Shown here in pieces: positions 1 through 12,859 of a stretch of DNA of 64,000 nt. The notes beneath the pieces were generated by a model. That model saw only the letters and a program-made list of their open reading frames with translations. It did no database searches and was not told where the DNA came from. The stretch is taken from positions 9,987,001 to 10,051,000 of the forward strand of contig NC_091102.1 in NCBI RefSeq assembly GCF_024713975.1. Direction: 5' to 3'. The stretch's first letter is position 1, and each line of letters opens with the position of its first letter. The position numbers were made by a program, and so were the translations under genes. This DNA is from Paralichthys olivaceus. Its lineage: Eukaryota > Chordata > Actinopteri > Pleuronectiformes > Paralichthyidae.

Positions 1-1763
1 CATTCCAGGAAAACTGTGGCAAAGGAGTATTTTAATAAATATCTACTGCCACTACTACTGCGTCTCTCTGTGAAGCTGATTTATCTGTGTTCATTTCTTT
101 ATTCCTATGATTTTTAACTGTTGCTAAAGAATGGCTTTGCCTGATGGAAACTATGAGTATTACCAACACCTGAGTGATAATAAGTGGAAGAGAGCTTTCT
201 TGGTGTAAGAATTTCTATGTACATGTTAAAAGTCTTGTGATGAAATGAACAGTCTAAAAGCCTTTGGCCTGTAATATTTAATCTGCCATTTTTCTTGTTT
301 GACCTGATAAAAAAAAACGAGTGAATTCTGCTTAAGATATCAGAAATAAAAGCATTGAATGGTCATGACATCCTGATGTGTGTTGCTTTCATTTTCTCAG
401 TCAGACAGCTTAATTAAAAAATGCTCACATGTGCTAGATCTTGTTGACAGATAGTCAAGATAGATCCATCTGCTCTATCTGCTTATCTGGGTGCGGTAGG
501 CTTGAATCTATCCCAGCATTCATTGGGAAAAACACAGGGAGGACATCAGTCTATCCATACATCTTTTACAATAAGCTTTCACTAAGGTTATATACTGCAT
601 ATTCTTATCTCCCCTTACATATATATGTATACATACATATCTTTAACCCAAACTTCTGGTCGTAACTATAGATTGAACTGGACAGAATATTAATGCTGTA
701 TTGATGTTTGTTTTATTTATTTAAAAAATGTGTTTATAGTAAGTCTAATTATTCTCTCCTTTTTAAGAGCTCTGGTTTTATTTTTGGGTTTCATAATCTA
801 TGGTGTTTTGAGTGTGTGTGAGTATTTTCTTCTTGTTTATACTGACATGGCAATAAATAATTTAATTTAATTTAATTAATTCAATTTAAAGTTTTGATAG
901 CAAGCAAAAAAGCAGGGATGAATTTATCTCCCTCCATGAGATATTTCAGACACAGACAAAAGTTATTTTTGAATCATAAAAAAAGTTTTCAAAGTTACTC
1001 AATGACAGTATCAACTAAGTAGATCATGTAATATTCTGAGTTTCACCATATTCTTGACCATATGCAATCTATACGAGGAAAGATTTAATCAAAAGTACAG
1101 TGTAATAAACTTTCTGTTTCATTCGTCAGCCAATTAAAAGAAAATAAATGTTCTCTCACACTGCTATGCTTTTACTTTTTCATCTCGTAAAAGGTCAAGA
1201 AGTAATTAACACAACGCATGTTCAGGGTCAGAAATAACCAACTCTGGTGCATATTCAGCTAAATATTTAATTTATTCTCATATATGTAAGGTTAGATGGT
1301 TTATGGTGCTTTTATACAGATGATAATGTCTTGATATCTTCACTCATTTCAATTCATTTAAATGATTATAATCAATAAATACAAATTCACTAAGAGCTGA
1401 AGGGATCTGAGGCATTCAAGAAGGTGGTGAGTTAAAAAAAACCTTCAATGTCTCAAGGCCTCTGAATCATCATCAGATCAATGTAACAGTAAGCACTCAC
1501 ATGGTCAGTGTAGGCAGTCATGTGACGGATCATTTGCAAATAAATCAACATCTTAGATCATGAGATTACTGAGATACCTAATAGGTACTGATAAAAAGTG
1601 TTTTATAAAGGATCAGATTACAGAAAAGGAGAGAAATCAAGTTTCCCATGTAAACCAGGATATTGTGTTGTTCAGTGTATACAGCCAGAATGATTCCCTC
1701 CGTACTGTTTGATATCTTTACCGCACTACAATTACCATGGTTAGCTTTTTTAAGACATTCGCT
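1..1763. other. Upstream intergenic spacer, no gene seen
   Basis: AT-rich DNA with no recognisable exon on either strand. An AATAAA at 345-350 on the + strand could be a polyadenylation signal for a gene ending upstream of the window, but nothing else supports that. A short AATTT-type simple repeat lies near 860-890. The open frame at 441-665 overlaps a LINE-tail remnant and resembles no protein I know. Confidence 0.6.
455..560 (-). repeat. L2/Maui-like LINE 3'-tail remnant
   Basis: On the minus strand this resembles the very common fish LINE tail that contains a 'cccaatg..agctggga' block. Here it is seen inverted as 'tatcccagcattcattggg' near 510-528, preceded by a 'gcttatctgggtgcgg' block. 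The copy is short and diverged. The family name is from memory. Confidence 0.4.
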
Positions 1764-4106
1764 CTAATCGTCAACGATTTCTTGAGTGAAAATAACACAG
1801 GGCAGTAAAATCCGACGTTTACTGACAATTAGCAAAACTTTTCGTCTCAAACATATTGTTCTTTCACCGTGAAAAGCAATAAAATGTAGCAAACCAAATG
1901 TTATTGTTATGAGATCATTGATTTGGCTTAAACAAGTGCTTCAATAAAGCCAGAAAATTACATTAACATCCTGTAACCATTGAACCAGAGTTGCTCAGCG
2001 CTCATCATGAAGACAACTTGATGTTATCTGAGACATAGTTAACATTAAAGCCTGGTATCTTCTGACACACAGAGCCGTCTGTTCCCCCTCAGGTTGTACA
2101 GTATGGATGGCTGGCTCAGCATTTCAGTCAGTGACTGCAGAAAATCATTTCCAGATGGTGCGCAGACTATTATCTGCGATGTTTAACTGCAGGATGTGTG
2201 TAATGACTTGATTTAAAGAAAATAAAACAGCCGCTGCTCAAAGACAGTGCTAGACTTTCTGAGCTTCTAATGTCAGCTCAGGATCTGGGGCCTGATACCA
2301 GACACTGGTGCACAAAAGCAAAATGTGATTTGAAACATATAGTACAGACGTGACGTGATGTCTCAACAGTGATTCAGGACTACACTATTCAGATATGAAG
2401 CAATACGAGTTGTGCTTTCTCAGTCAAAGCAAAATGAAAGAGCTATGAAGACATCACTATATCATATCTGTTTATTTTTGGATCTCAATAATGTTAGTAC
2501 ATTTCTGTTCTGCAAAAAAAGACTTTTAATAGATAATAAAAAAATCTACTATTAAAGTTCATTGCATCCACTGAATCCTTCTGAACTGACTGGGTCGAAC
2601 GTGCCACAGCAGAGAGGTCAGATCCGAGAATATTAAAGCAGGACTCTGGAATCAATACTGAAGTGTATTGATTCTCATGCAGGTTGTCTTTTTACCCACA
2701 ATGCATGCCTGTGGTGAGGTCAGGATGTGATAGTGCTTGAATCAGAAAAGTTACAGACAACTCCATCATGTTGAGGTTTGAGATGGTGAACGTATAATTA
2801 AGAGAACACTGACATCTACTGGACGTGAGATAGAGTTGCTACTTTCTCGTCTCACCTACTTCATCTGGTTAAACTGTTTCCTATTTAAAAAGTTTTATTT
2901 TTTAGATAGTTTAAGAAAATCAGATCTTTTGTATTTTTGCACCACTTGATGTTGCTTTCAATAATAATTAATAATAGTAATAATTAATTGTGCTATTGGT
3001 GCAGTAGGTTGTATATAACAGGCGATACAGTTTTATAATTCAAGTAATTCCAAAGAATATCAACGTTTTTTTTTATGATTATAAATGAGACAATGTTTAG
3101 ATGCAAAACTCAGCAGAAAGGTAAGTTTATAATTCTTTGTTATTAATAGAGGGAAAAACTTTAAATTGAGCTTAAAGTGACTTCCCTCGACAAAACAAGT
3201 GACAAGGTGGAGCGCAGCAGTATATATTAAATACTTTCTTATTAATATAAAATACACAGTTTAGTCCAAGAGAAGTTTTGAAGCTTTAGATGATTGTGGC
3301 ATCGAAATATTAAGAGCGCAGACATTGACTCCAACTACAGCCGCTCAGTTGGGGAGTGATGCCACTTAAATGGAGTGTAAATAACAAACTGTGTGAACAA
3401 CAAACAGCATGAAGGTCAAAGGAATGAAAGCCGTCTCTTTGTTCTTATATCTGAGTCATTCTGACAGTGACATTTCCCTCAAAGGGATTAAAATGGTGAC
3501 CTTTCCATGTGGCACTCGATGCCACGTCTCCAGTTTGTTGACGAGATCTTTCAGTCTGACAGGTCAGATGAATCTCGTCTGTTGTTGTAAGAAACCAGGA
3601 GAAACTTAAAAGAGGTAATGAATCAATTAATCAAAACTCTGTGTGTGTGTGTGTTGTTTGATATTTAAAAACAACTTTATTCACATTTTTGATTATTTGC
3701 AGGTTGCTGAACACAAGGGTCACAACGTTGTCCATCTACTAAATTACTTTGACTGAATGACTTATAAACTGCACATTTTCTGCTGAAGGCATTCACCTTT
3801 TTAAATGTGTGTGGAAGCTTTCACTTTTCTCTACTGGAGCTAGATAGAGCTGCTGCCACCATTCTCAGCCAAAGAAATCATTGAATGAAGTTTGTGGAGT
3901 TTGACCATCACAACAGAATGAAGTGACAGGCTTCTTATCCTTTTCTCTGCTTTGATGTGTGGTTTGGTGTTATGTGTTTTACCTATACCAATTTTGTTAT
4001 TAAGTTATTAAGTCATAATAATATAATATAATATCTGATAGTAGTGAGTGTATTTATATAGCACTTATCAAGCTTAAACACAAAATACTTTCCAAGTGAA
4101 AATGAG

Positions 4107-4265
4107 AGTATAAACATAGTAGTAGTATAGAATAAAAGAGAGTAGAAATAGAAAATAGTAGTAGTATAGAAATAGAATAGAGTTGTAGAAAAAAAGAATA
4201 GAAATAGAGTAGAGTAGTATAGATAAAAGAGAGTAGATATTGAATAGAGTAGTATAGTGGAAAAA
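4107..4265. repeat. Purine-rich minisatellite-like tract, copy 1
   Basis: Low-complexity + strand purine-rich repeats built from variants of 'gaatagagtagtatag' and 'aaaagagagtagaaatag'. The strand asymmetry leaves long spurious open frames on the minus strand, made mostly of Leu, Tyr, Ser, Phe and Thr. These are not genes. An identical tract lies 7819 bp downstream. Confidence 0.75.
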
Positions 4266-5040
4266 AGAGTAAATGAGACAGCATTGATACATGGATTTAT
4301 ATTATTGTCATCAAAAATATTATATAATAAGATAATAAAGTCAAATTGAATTAAATCACACATAGTTAACGGGATAAAAATGGGATGAGATGTTGCCGCA
4401 GGGAAAAGATGCTCCATTAGGGCAAATAAAGGACAAGAACAAAACTGCTAGTCATGCAACTGATGCAGGATAATCTGTAACGTAAGGTACTTTGACACTG
4501 TGTTATATTTCATCTTTATTTCAGATATATGTTATTGAACATGAGGGCAATGTCTCCCTCTTTCTTCCTCCTCCCTCTCCTCCCTCTCCTCCCTCTGCCT
4601 CATGTTACCTGGGTTAGCAGCATCCCTCTTATTTGACCTTGAGCAGCGATGACACTAGGCCATCGTTAGTCTATTGGATTCTTATATCACACACATCAAA
4701 CATTTTTCCACTCACAAATTCTTCCATGATCATTATTTCCATTACATATAGCTGCATTTTTTAATCATTGTGGCATATTTCCTTATCTATACTGCAAATG
4801 CCTGAGCTAAAAAATGGACTTATCTTTAAATGTATTTTATCTTATTTCAATTATCTCATCTGATGTTTACATTTGCGCGTGAAAGCGTGTTGTCATTAAA
4901 ATAATCCAGAAAACCTCACATGCTTTTATTGCTGTTCCCTTGGTAACAAGCAAACCCTTGCCCTCCTAGCCTACTGGCATTCGTGTGGATCGTACCACTT
5001 TGCGTCTGTGAGAGGGGAGAGGTGAGTTAGGAGAAACCAT

Positions 5041-5435
5041 TATAAAACCTCGTTTTTCAGTCACTGGAGCGTTCATCTCTATTTAATCAACCTAACATGT
5101 GACGCGTAATCAATAAAACGATAATATGATTGTCGTGTTTGTGATGATTCACGGTGTGATGGTGCTCGGTGCACCCAGGGACACCCCCTCGTCGCATCAG
5201 ACTGACGGAGGTACAGTAAGCTGTCAGAAGCTTGTTGCTTAAATCTGTGCAGTGACACAAAGTCCGCAGGAAACAACCAGCGTCAAATCTGGGGACGAGT
5301 GGGAACTGAAGTGCGGTTGGATTCATCTCTCCCGGGGTCAACCTGACACCTCGGTGTCCGCAGCTTCAGTCCGGTGCCGCCGCGTCGTCTCTGCCCGAGC
5401 TGCTGCGTGATCGCCGTCTCCTCCGGGATGATGAG
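5041..5435 (+). promoter_or_regulatory. mbnl2: mbnl2 promoter region and non-coding exon 1, copy 1
   Basis: A TATA-like 'tataaaa' at 5041-5047 precedes a locally GC- and CpG-rich stretch (5150-5580) in otherwise AT-rich DNA. The transcribed part ends at 5435 in 'gggatgatgag' followed by a strong donor, gtaagc, at 5436. The exon would splice to the acceptor at 8106. Two tandem ATGs at 5428 and 5431 sit just before the donor and open a short frame that continues across the splice (see findings). The transcription start site cannot be fixed from sequence; the TATA spacing suggests about 5070. The exon 1 assignment is inferred. Confidence 0.55.
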
Positions 5436-5739
5436 GTAAGCAGGTGCACTCCTCGGCTAACAGTCCTGCTAACGCGAGCTAATAAACCTTACCGTTCGCG
5501 TACCGTCAAGTGTTAGCCCGTGACAGCTGCGTGCGTCCGGTCGCGCTAGCTAGCTGCGTGTCCGTGGGTTAGCTTAGCCGAGGTAGCCCGACGATGAGAA
5601 GGCGAAATAAGAGACCGAAAACCCGAGCAAGTGTACCAGTGAGACACCATCATGCTAAACTGTCAGGTACACACACTGTCGTAGTTCATTAGCATCGGTG
5701 CTGCAAGTATTCAGGCTACTTGGAACAGCTCGTGCTACT

Positions 5740-6440
5740 CTATGACAATGCTCCATTACAAGTAAAAGTACTGTGTCAGAAGTAAAAGTACCCAAAGCAA
5801 ATAATAAAAGTCTCCTGGGACCTGTACGTTTTAAAGTCATTATTTTATTACGACTCTTCCATTAATATGTAAGCAGTATTTTACTGAAGCAGTTGATTCA
5901 GGTGGAGATTTACTTTAGGTTTAATTATCACTAATGATAATCCATTACGCACGTAATGGATTATCTTCTGGATTCATTATTTGGAAAAGTAATTTAAAAA
6001 AATTAGAAAGTAAGTCAGCAAATAATCACATTTGACGGAAACATGAAATATTTGTCGTGTTGTCATGACTTCATCGAGGCCTTTGTCAATTTTTGTATCA
6101 TTTACAATCAAATTACTTCATTTTTTGTACTTGTATGTACTGTTGATAAGTTTTATCCGACTAGAAATATAAAATGTTATTGCAAGAAAATACTCAAGCA
6201 AAGTAAAAGTACCTTAAATTTGTACTAAATAATTAAAGTACTACATTTCTATTGTATTATTTTCCCCTGTATTCATGTGTACTGTTAGGAAGTTGTATCT
6301 GTAATCAAGCATCAAACTTTATAAAGTCTTTATCTGCTTTTTATGCAAAAGTAAAGTAACTAGTATCTGCAGCTGTTAGATGAATTTCGTGTAGTAAAAA
6401 GTAGAAATAGACAAGTAAAGTACCTTAAATGTGTACAAAA
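5740..6440. repeat. Teleost AAGTAAAAGTAC-type interspersed repeat, copy 1
   Basis: Repeated blocks such as 'caagtaaaagtac', 'aagtaaaagtaccc', 'caaagtaaaagtacct' and 'gtagtaaaaagtagaa' lie inside mbnl2 intron 1. This type of repeat is common in percomorph genomes (from memory; class uncertain). It includes a perfect 14-bp inverted repeat at 5936-5965. The same element recurs at 13559-14259 in the second duplication unit. Confidence 0.5.
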
Positions 6441-7937
6441 TGAAAGAGGTATATTTTATCAGAAACATATAGAGTACAACAATAATGTTACCGGATTGCA
6501 AAATTTAGATTTTCCTTTCCACATCCCCTATCGTCCTTTTCTAAAGTTTAGCACTATCTTATTGATAAATTAATGGAAAAGTCTTCTGCATGTCCATCTG
6601 TCAATATATTGAAATAAACAGCATTTCACTACATTTCAAATACTAGTAAATATTTTCCACCTCAAGCAACATAAAATAAAATCTGCAACAGGAGGCTATC
6701 CTCAGAGCTGAATGTAATAAATTGTTTTATATGTTACAACGATATATTTCTCCATTATACTATACATTTCTATTCATTGCCACCAGCCATGTCTTTCTCC
6801 AAGCAGTGCAGGCAGCATTCACTGGGTGCAACAGCCTCTGCTTTCCTATTGGCCAGTTTCTGACAGGGAGGGTCTTCCCGGAGGCCGGCACTCAGGCAGG
6901 AAGGGGGTGGCTGGAAATGTTTCAGCCACAGTTGGACAGACTGTTTTTTGCTGTTGTGAAGAGAAAATCTTTGCTCACTGAATCCTCGGGACAGACAGGA
7001 GGATACAGGCTGTTCTTGCTGTCAACATCTTCCCCAATTAGCTTCCTTAAAGTTGTAGCTCTGTCGTAGATCCTCGGTGTGGAACAGAACTTCTTTAGGG
7101 CTGCATGTCGAGGGAGAGGTAGGTTTTCCTGCTCCGTTTCCTTGCTTGCGTCTAAAGGAATTTGCTGCAGTAATGCCACGGGATAGCATGCAGCAAGGCT
7201 CTGAGGCTGTTACAGTTAGCGATCTGGGTCAACAAAAGCAGAGTTTCTTCAAAATCTGTGCCTTTTGACTTTCGTAGGCTTTGCTTATTGCTCTCATTTG
7301 AGACGCATTTCAGCTCTCTCTCACACACACACAGGTTTATCCAGCTAATGGGTTTACTACCTTTTCTGCCTGCTCAGCAACTTCCTGTGTGTTTTACCAC
7401 TTAGTATACATGTCTGAGTATCCTGTCCTGTGGTAAACTCCCAACACTGTGTTTAAGCTTGGCTGTGCTCCCCTCAACATACAGGTGTGTGTTACCATAG
7501 CACTTTGGCACCAAGGGTTCATGTCATGCTATTTGTAAACTGAGGGTCACAGTGTATTTGAAAATAGACAGTGGTGGATAGAGAGGAAGTACATAATTAA
7601 TAGAATGAAAGGTATGATTAAGATTGAACATAGTTTTGACTGGCAGTCTATTTTAGTGAATACTGATCATCCAATGTTGTTAGCATAACCCACATTTAAT
7701 CGTTCTATGGATTTGAGCTGTGGAAATGTTAATTTCCTCTTATAGATTTATTGATTACCATGACACCATCCAGCCACACACCCCCAACCAGCAGCACAGC
7801 AAGGCTTGGAGAAATCTATTATTTTTTGTGTTGGTGCAAACTTGAATTTAGTCAGTAATAGACAGTAGAGTTGTTGTGATACCATTGTTTTACCTTCACG
7901 ATACCGATTCTGGACTGATAACGATTTTCTCCCTCAT

Positions 7938-8034
7938 GTTTGGAAGGGTGAGGTGAGGGGTATTCAGTTGCAACATGCAAAGTCACGACTAGATGTCACT
8001 AAATTCTACACACTGACCCTTTAAATGATCATGT
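7938..8034 (-). mobile_element. Partial TTAA-type MITE in mbnl2 intron 1, copy 1
   Basis: The stretch ending 'ctaaattctacacactgaccctttaa' is the reverse complement of the left end of the full MITE at 54813-55163. The adjacent 'gaggggtattcag' and 'gatgtcacta' blocks also match. Only about 100 bp of one end remains. A diverged 'cgatacc' repeat lies just upstream. Confidence 0.7.
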
Positions 8035-8057
8035 TTATTTTGGTACTATCTTTGTAA

Positions 8058-8091
8058 TATACATATATATATATATATATATGTGTGTGTT
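8058..8091. repeat. (TA)n(TG)n microsatellite before the mbnl2 exon 2 acceptor, copy 1
   Basis: A run of TA dinucleotides passes into TGTGTGTG and a T tract, and ends at the acceptor 'tctttcag' at 8105. The same run, with no length change, recurs at 15877-15910. Confidence 0.85.
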
Positions 8092-8105
8092 TTTTTATCT
8101 TTCAG

Positions 8106-8592
8106 ATCACCAGTAGAAAGTGCCTTTGAGAAGATATCCCCAACTTGAAGTTGATCCATGTACATCGGTCTGTGTCTATGCTGTTTTTAAGACAAGACTC
8201 AAGCACCAGCACAGGATACCTCAGCTGCAAGCACTTCACCACCACTTTGCACAGTTTTAGCACCTGATCTTTTGCTAGAATAGAGCCATAATTGTGAATT
8301 ATGACCTGAGAATGACTAAACGAACAAGTCTACACTAAATTTCCTTCACTTGACTGATATTTATGGACAATATACACTTGGACTTGACATAAAAAAAACA
8401 AAACCACCTTTATTTCCCATTGATAGGAGATTTCTCGGCTATCTCATCTTTCTGTTCCAGCTGATGGAGGACTCACCAGGTTGTCTTAAAACAGGACTTG
8501 GTTCTTACGGTCAACCTAAAGCGTTCAGTGCATGAGGTGCACAACAACAAGACTGACTTTTAAAATTTAATGCACGAGTAAAACCTTTGGAC
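8106..8592 (+). other. mbnl2: mbnl2 exon 2, 5' UTR portion, copy 1
   Basis: The acceptor 'ttttatctttcag' ends at 8105. The exon begins 'atcaccagtagaaag' and runs 487 nt before the start codon at 8593, with stops in the coding frame and several upstream ATGs. A long leader in front of the first coding exon is usual for muscleblind genes. The identical leader lies at 15925-16411. Confidence 0.75.
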
Positions 8593-8766
8593 ATGGCGTT
8601 GAACCTCTCTTCAGTAAGAGACACAAAATGGCTAACTCTGGAGGTGTGTCGGCAGTTTCAGCGGGGAAACTGTTCTCGTAGGGATGAGGAATGCAAATTC
8701 GCTCACCCGCCGAAGAGCTGCCAAGTTGAAAATGGTCGCGTTATCGCCTGCTTTGATTCTCTGAAG
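8593..8766 (+). CDS. mbnl2: mbnl2 first coding exon, copy 1 (ZnF1 and start of ZnF2)
   Basis: 58 codons, starting [13 protein letters not shown] and ending FDSLK before the donor gtaagaa at 8767. Muscleblind proteins bind YGCY-containing RNA and control alternative splicing. Here CCCH finger 1 is complete (C19, C27, C34, H38; C-x7-C-x6-C-x3-H), and C53 begins finger 2, which continues in the next exon. The ATG at 8593 is chosen because family proteins begin MALN; an in-frame TTG just upstream is not a likely start. This exon is duplicated exactly at 16412-16585. Splicing from here straight to the copy-2 exon 2 acceptor would add seven codons and then a stop, so this copy makes full-length protein only if copy 2 is skipped or is an artefact. 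Confidence 0.9.
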
Positions 8767-8938
8767 GTAAGAAATATTGTACATGTGATTATCTGTGACA
8801 GCTTAATGATCCTTTACTGAATGTATGAAGATGTTGCCCATGTATAAAGAAGTAGGAAACTACTGCCCCTGTAAAATGAAGAACATAATTTTTTCATGAT
8901 GTTAGCAGTACTGTGACCCCAATTGCCTAAAGTGTATG

Positions 8939-9032
8939 TGAGTGAGAGAGAGTGAGAGAGAGTGAGAGAGAGTGAGAGAGAGTGAGAGAGTGTGAGAGAG
9001 TGAGTGAGAGAGTGAGAGAGAGAGTGAGAGAA
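8939..9032. repeat. (GAGAGAGT)n simple repeat, copy 1
   Basis: An array of 'gtgagagaga' variants in mbnl2 intron 2. It produces spurious open frames on both strands (Arg/Glu/Val-rich on plus, Ser/Leu/His-rich on minus). Confidence 0.9.
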
Positions 9033-11925
9033 TGGGATGACACTACACCCAGACAATTTACAGCACACACAAACCAGTGTTGTAAGAAAGGTGGAACTGA
9101 ATTATTTCATGTCAGGTGTATTGCTCAGGATCAATTAAAATGCAGTGTCAAGCACAAAGTTTGAGCACGATGCTCTTAAGAAACCAGTGAGCAATCTGTT
9201 TGCACGGACACGCACATTTTTAACTAGCGCTGCACTAGTAAAAGTAGATCCGGCACCCAGTTGGATTTCAGCCAGTATGTTAGCCTGTTTGCTCAGTCGT
9301 CCTGTGTGAGGCCAGGGTTGACTTAATCCACTCTCACACATTCACCATCACAACACAATACAGCTCTGCCCCCAGGATTGTTGTCATGCTGAGTCATTGT
9401 CTTGTCTCTTCACTGTTGGCAGTTAAAACACAGCTTGTCTGTGCCCCAGTGGTCAAGAGCCTCGAAGTATCAACACAAAGAGCATCCGTATTCTGTTATC
9501 GAAAAACAACAATTATTATTCATCTTGAGTGTTGTTCAGTAGATTATTGCGAAAAAGCAATACATTTAGGCTAAAGTGTTAGCTAATCGTCAACGATTTC
9601 TTGAGTGAAAATAACACAGGGCAGTAAAATCCGACGTTTACTGACAATTAGCAAAACTTTTCGTCTCAAACATATTGTTCTTTCACCGTGAAAAGCAATA
9701 AAATGTAGCAAACCAAATGTTATTGTTATGAGATCATTGATTTGGCTTAAACAAGTGCTTCAATAAAGCCAGAAAATTACATTAACATCCTGTAACCATT
9801 GAACCAGAGTTGCTCAGCGCTCATCATGAAGACAACTTGATGTTATCTGAGACATAGTTAACATTAAAGCCTGGTATCTTCTGACACACAGAGCCGTCTG
9901 TTCCCCCTCAGGTTGTACAGTATGGATGGCTGGCTCAGCATTTCAGTCAGTGACTGCAGAAAATCATTTCCAGATGGTGCGCAGACTATTATCTGCGATG
10001 TTTAACTGCAGGATGTGTGTAATGACTTGATTTAAAGAAAATAAAACAGCCGCTGCTCAAAGACAGTGCTAGACTTTCTGAGCTTCTAATGTCAGCTCAG
10101 GATCTGGGGCCTGATACCAGACACTGGTGCACAAAAGCAAAATGTGATTTGAAACATATAGTACAGACGTGACGTGATGTCTCAACAGTGATTCAGGACT
10201 ACACTATTCAGATATGAAGCAATACGAGTTGTGCTTTCTCAGTCAAAGCAAAATGAAAGAGCTATGAAGACATCACTATATCATATCTGTTTATTTTTGG
10301 ATCTCAATAATGTTAGTACATTTCTGTTCTGCAAAAAAAGACTTTTAATAGATAATAAAAAAATCTACTATTAAAGTTCATTGCATCCACTGAATCCTTC
10401 TGAACTGACTGGGTCGAACGTGCCACAGCAGAGAGGTCAGATCCGAGAATATTAAAGCAGGACTCTGGAATCAATACTGAAGTGTATTGATTCTCATGCA
10501 GGTTGTCTTTTTACCCACAATGCATGCCTGTGGTGAGGTCAGGATGTGATAGTGCTTGAATCAGAAAAGTTACAGACAACTCCATCATGTTGAGGTTTGA
10601 GATGGTGAACGTATAATTAAGAGAACACTGACATCTACTGGACGTGAGATAGAGTTGCTACTTTCTCGTCTCACCTACTTCATCTGGTTAAACTGTTTCC
10701 TATTTAAAAAGTTTTATTTTTTAGATAGTTTAAGAAAATCAGATCTTTTGTATTTTTGCACCACTTGATGTTGCTTTCAATAATAATTAATAATAGTAAT
10801 AATTAATTGTGCTATTGGTGCAGTAGGTTGTATATAACAGGCGATACAGTTTTATAATTCAAGTAATTCCAAAGAATATCAACGTTTTTTTTTATGATTA
10901 TAAATGAGACAATGTTTAGATGCAAAACTCAGCAGAAAGGTAAGTTTATAATTCTTTGTTATTAATAGAGGGAAAAACTTTAAATTGAGCTTAAAGTGAC
11001 TTCCCTCGACAAAACAAGTGACAAGGTGGAGCGCAGCAGTATATATTAAATACTTTCTTATTAATATAAAATACACAGTTTAGTCCAAGAGAAGTTTTGA
11101 AGCTTTAGATGATTGTGGCATCGAAATATTAAGAGCGCAGACATTGACTCCAACTACAGCCGCTCAGTTGGGGAGTGATGCCACTTAAATGGAGTGTAAA
11201 TAACAAACTGTGTGAACAACAAACAGCATGAAGGTCAAAGGAATGAAAGCCGTCTCTTTGTTCTTATATCTGAGTCATTCTGACAGTGACATTTCCCTCA
11301 AAGGGATTAAAATGGTGACCTTTCCATGTGGCACTCGATGCCACGTCTCCAGTTTGTTGACGAGATCTTTCAGTCTGACAGGTCAGATGAATCTCGTCTG
11401 TTGTTGTAAGAAACCAGGAGAAACTTAAAAGAGGTAATGAATCAATTAATCAAAACTCTGTGTGTGTGTGTGTTGTTTGATATTTAAAAACAACTTTATT
11501 CACATTTTTGATTATTTGCAGGTTGCTGAACACAAGGGTCACAACGTTGTCCATCTACTAAATTACTTTGACTGAATGACTTATAAACTGCACATTTTCT
11601 GCTGAAGGCATTCACCTTTTTAAATGTGTGTGGAAGCTTTCACTTTTCTCTACTGGAGCTAGATAGAGCTGCTGCCACCATTCTCAGCCAAAGAAATCAT
11701 TGAATGAAGTTTGTGGAGTTTGACCATCACAACAGAATGAAGTGACAGGCTTCTTATCCTTTTCTCTGCTTTGATGTGTGGTTTGGTGTTATGTGTTTTA
11801 CCTATACCAATTTTGTTATTAAGTTATTAAGTCATAATAATATAATATAATATCTGATAGTAGTGAGTGTATTTATATAGCACTTATCAAGCTTAAACAC
11901 AAAATACTTTCCAAGTGAAAATGAG

Positions 11926-12084
11926 AGTATAAACATAGTAGTAGTATAGAATAAAAGAGAGTAGAAATAGAAAATAGTAGTAGTATAGAAATAGAATAGA
12001 GTTGTAGAAAAAAAGAATAGAAATAGAGTAGAGTAGTATAGATAAAAGAGAGTAGATATTGAATAGAGTAGTATAGTGGAAAAA
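11926..12084. repeat. Purine-rich minisatellite-like tract, copy 2
   Basis: Exact second copy of the tract at 4107-4265, carried by the tandem duplication. Confidence 0.75.
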
Positions 12085-12859
12085 AGAGTAAATGAGACAG
12101 CATTGATACATGGATTTATATTATTGTCATCAAAAATATTATATAATAAGATAATAAAGTCAAATTGAATTAAATCACACATAGTTAACGGGATAAAAAT
12201 GGGATGAGATGTTGCCGCAGGGAAAAGATGCTCCATTAGGGCAAATAAAGGACAAGAACAAAACTGCTAGTCATGCAACTGATGCAGGATAATCTGTAAC
12301 GTAAGGTACTTTGACACTGTGTTATATTTCATCTTTATTTCAGATATATGTTATTGAACATGAGGGCAATGTCTCCCTCTTTCTTCCTCCTCCCTCTCCT
12401 CCCTCTCCTCCCTCTGCCTCATGTTACCTGGGTTAGCAGCATCCCTCTTATTTGACCTTGAGCAGCGATGACACTAGGCCATCGTTAGTCTATTGGATTC
12501 TTATATCACACACATCAAACATTTTTCCACTCACAAATTCTTCCATGATCATTATTTCCATTACATATAGCTGCATTTTTTAATCATTGTGGCATATTTC
12601 CTTATCTATACTGCAAATGCCTGAGCTAAAAAATGGACTTATCTTTAAATGTATTTTATCTTATTTCAATTATCTCATCTGATGTTTACATTTGCGCGTG
12701 AAAGCGTGTTGTCATTAAAATAATCCAGAAAACCTCACATGCTTTTATTGCTGTTCCCTTGGTAACAAGCAAACCCTTGCCCTCCTAGCCTACTGGCATT
12801 CGTGTGGATCGTACCACTTTGCGTCTGTGAGAGGGGAGAGGTGAGTTAGGAGAAACCAT

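Larger units (their letters stand above)
1764..9582. repeat. Tandem duplication unit, copy 1 (7819 bp)
   Basis: First of two adjacent direct copies. The copy starts at the C of 'ctaatcgtcaacg' (1764) and ends at the G of 'gtgttag' (9582), where copy 2 begins at once. Base 1763 (T) differs from 9582 (G), and base 9583 (C) differs from 17402 (T), so the boundaries are exact and show no microhomology. The unit contains the mbnl2 promoter region, first exon, intron 1, first coding exon and part of intron 2. All landmarks compared keep a constant offset of 7819, including TA and GAGAGAGT simple repeats that normally mutate quickly. Confidence 0.97.

Noticed and set aside
4013..4417. 134-codon minus-strand open frame (also at 11832-12236)
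   Set aside because: It lies largely on the purine-rich low-complexity tract, and its translation is mostly Leu, Tyr, Ser, Phe and Thr. There is no family resemblance or splice context.
6722..7069. 115-codon plus-strand frame in mbnl2 intron 1, with an opposite frame at 6922-7179
   Set aside because: Both strands are open over the same stretch and neither resembles a known protein. It lies inside an intron without matching splice sites.
8814..9068. Minus-strand Ser/Leu/His-rich frame and the overlapping plus-strand Arg/Glu-rich frame
   Set aside because: Both are translations of the GAGAGAGT simple repeat.
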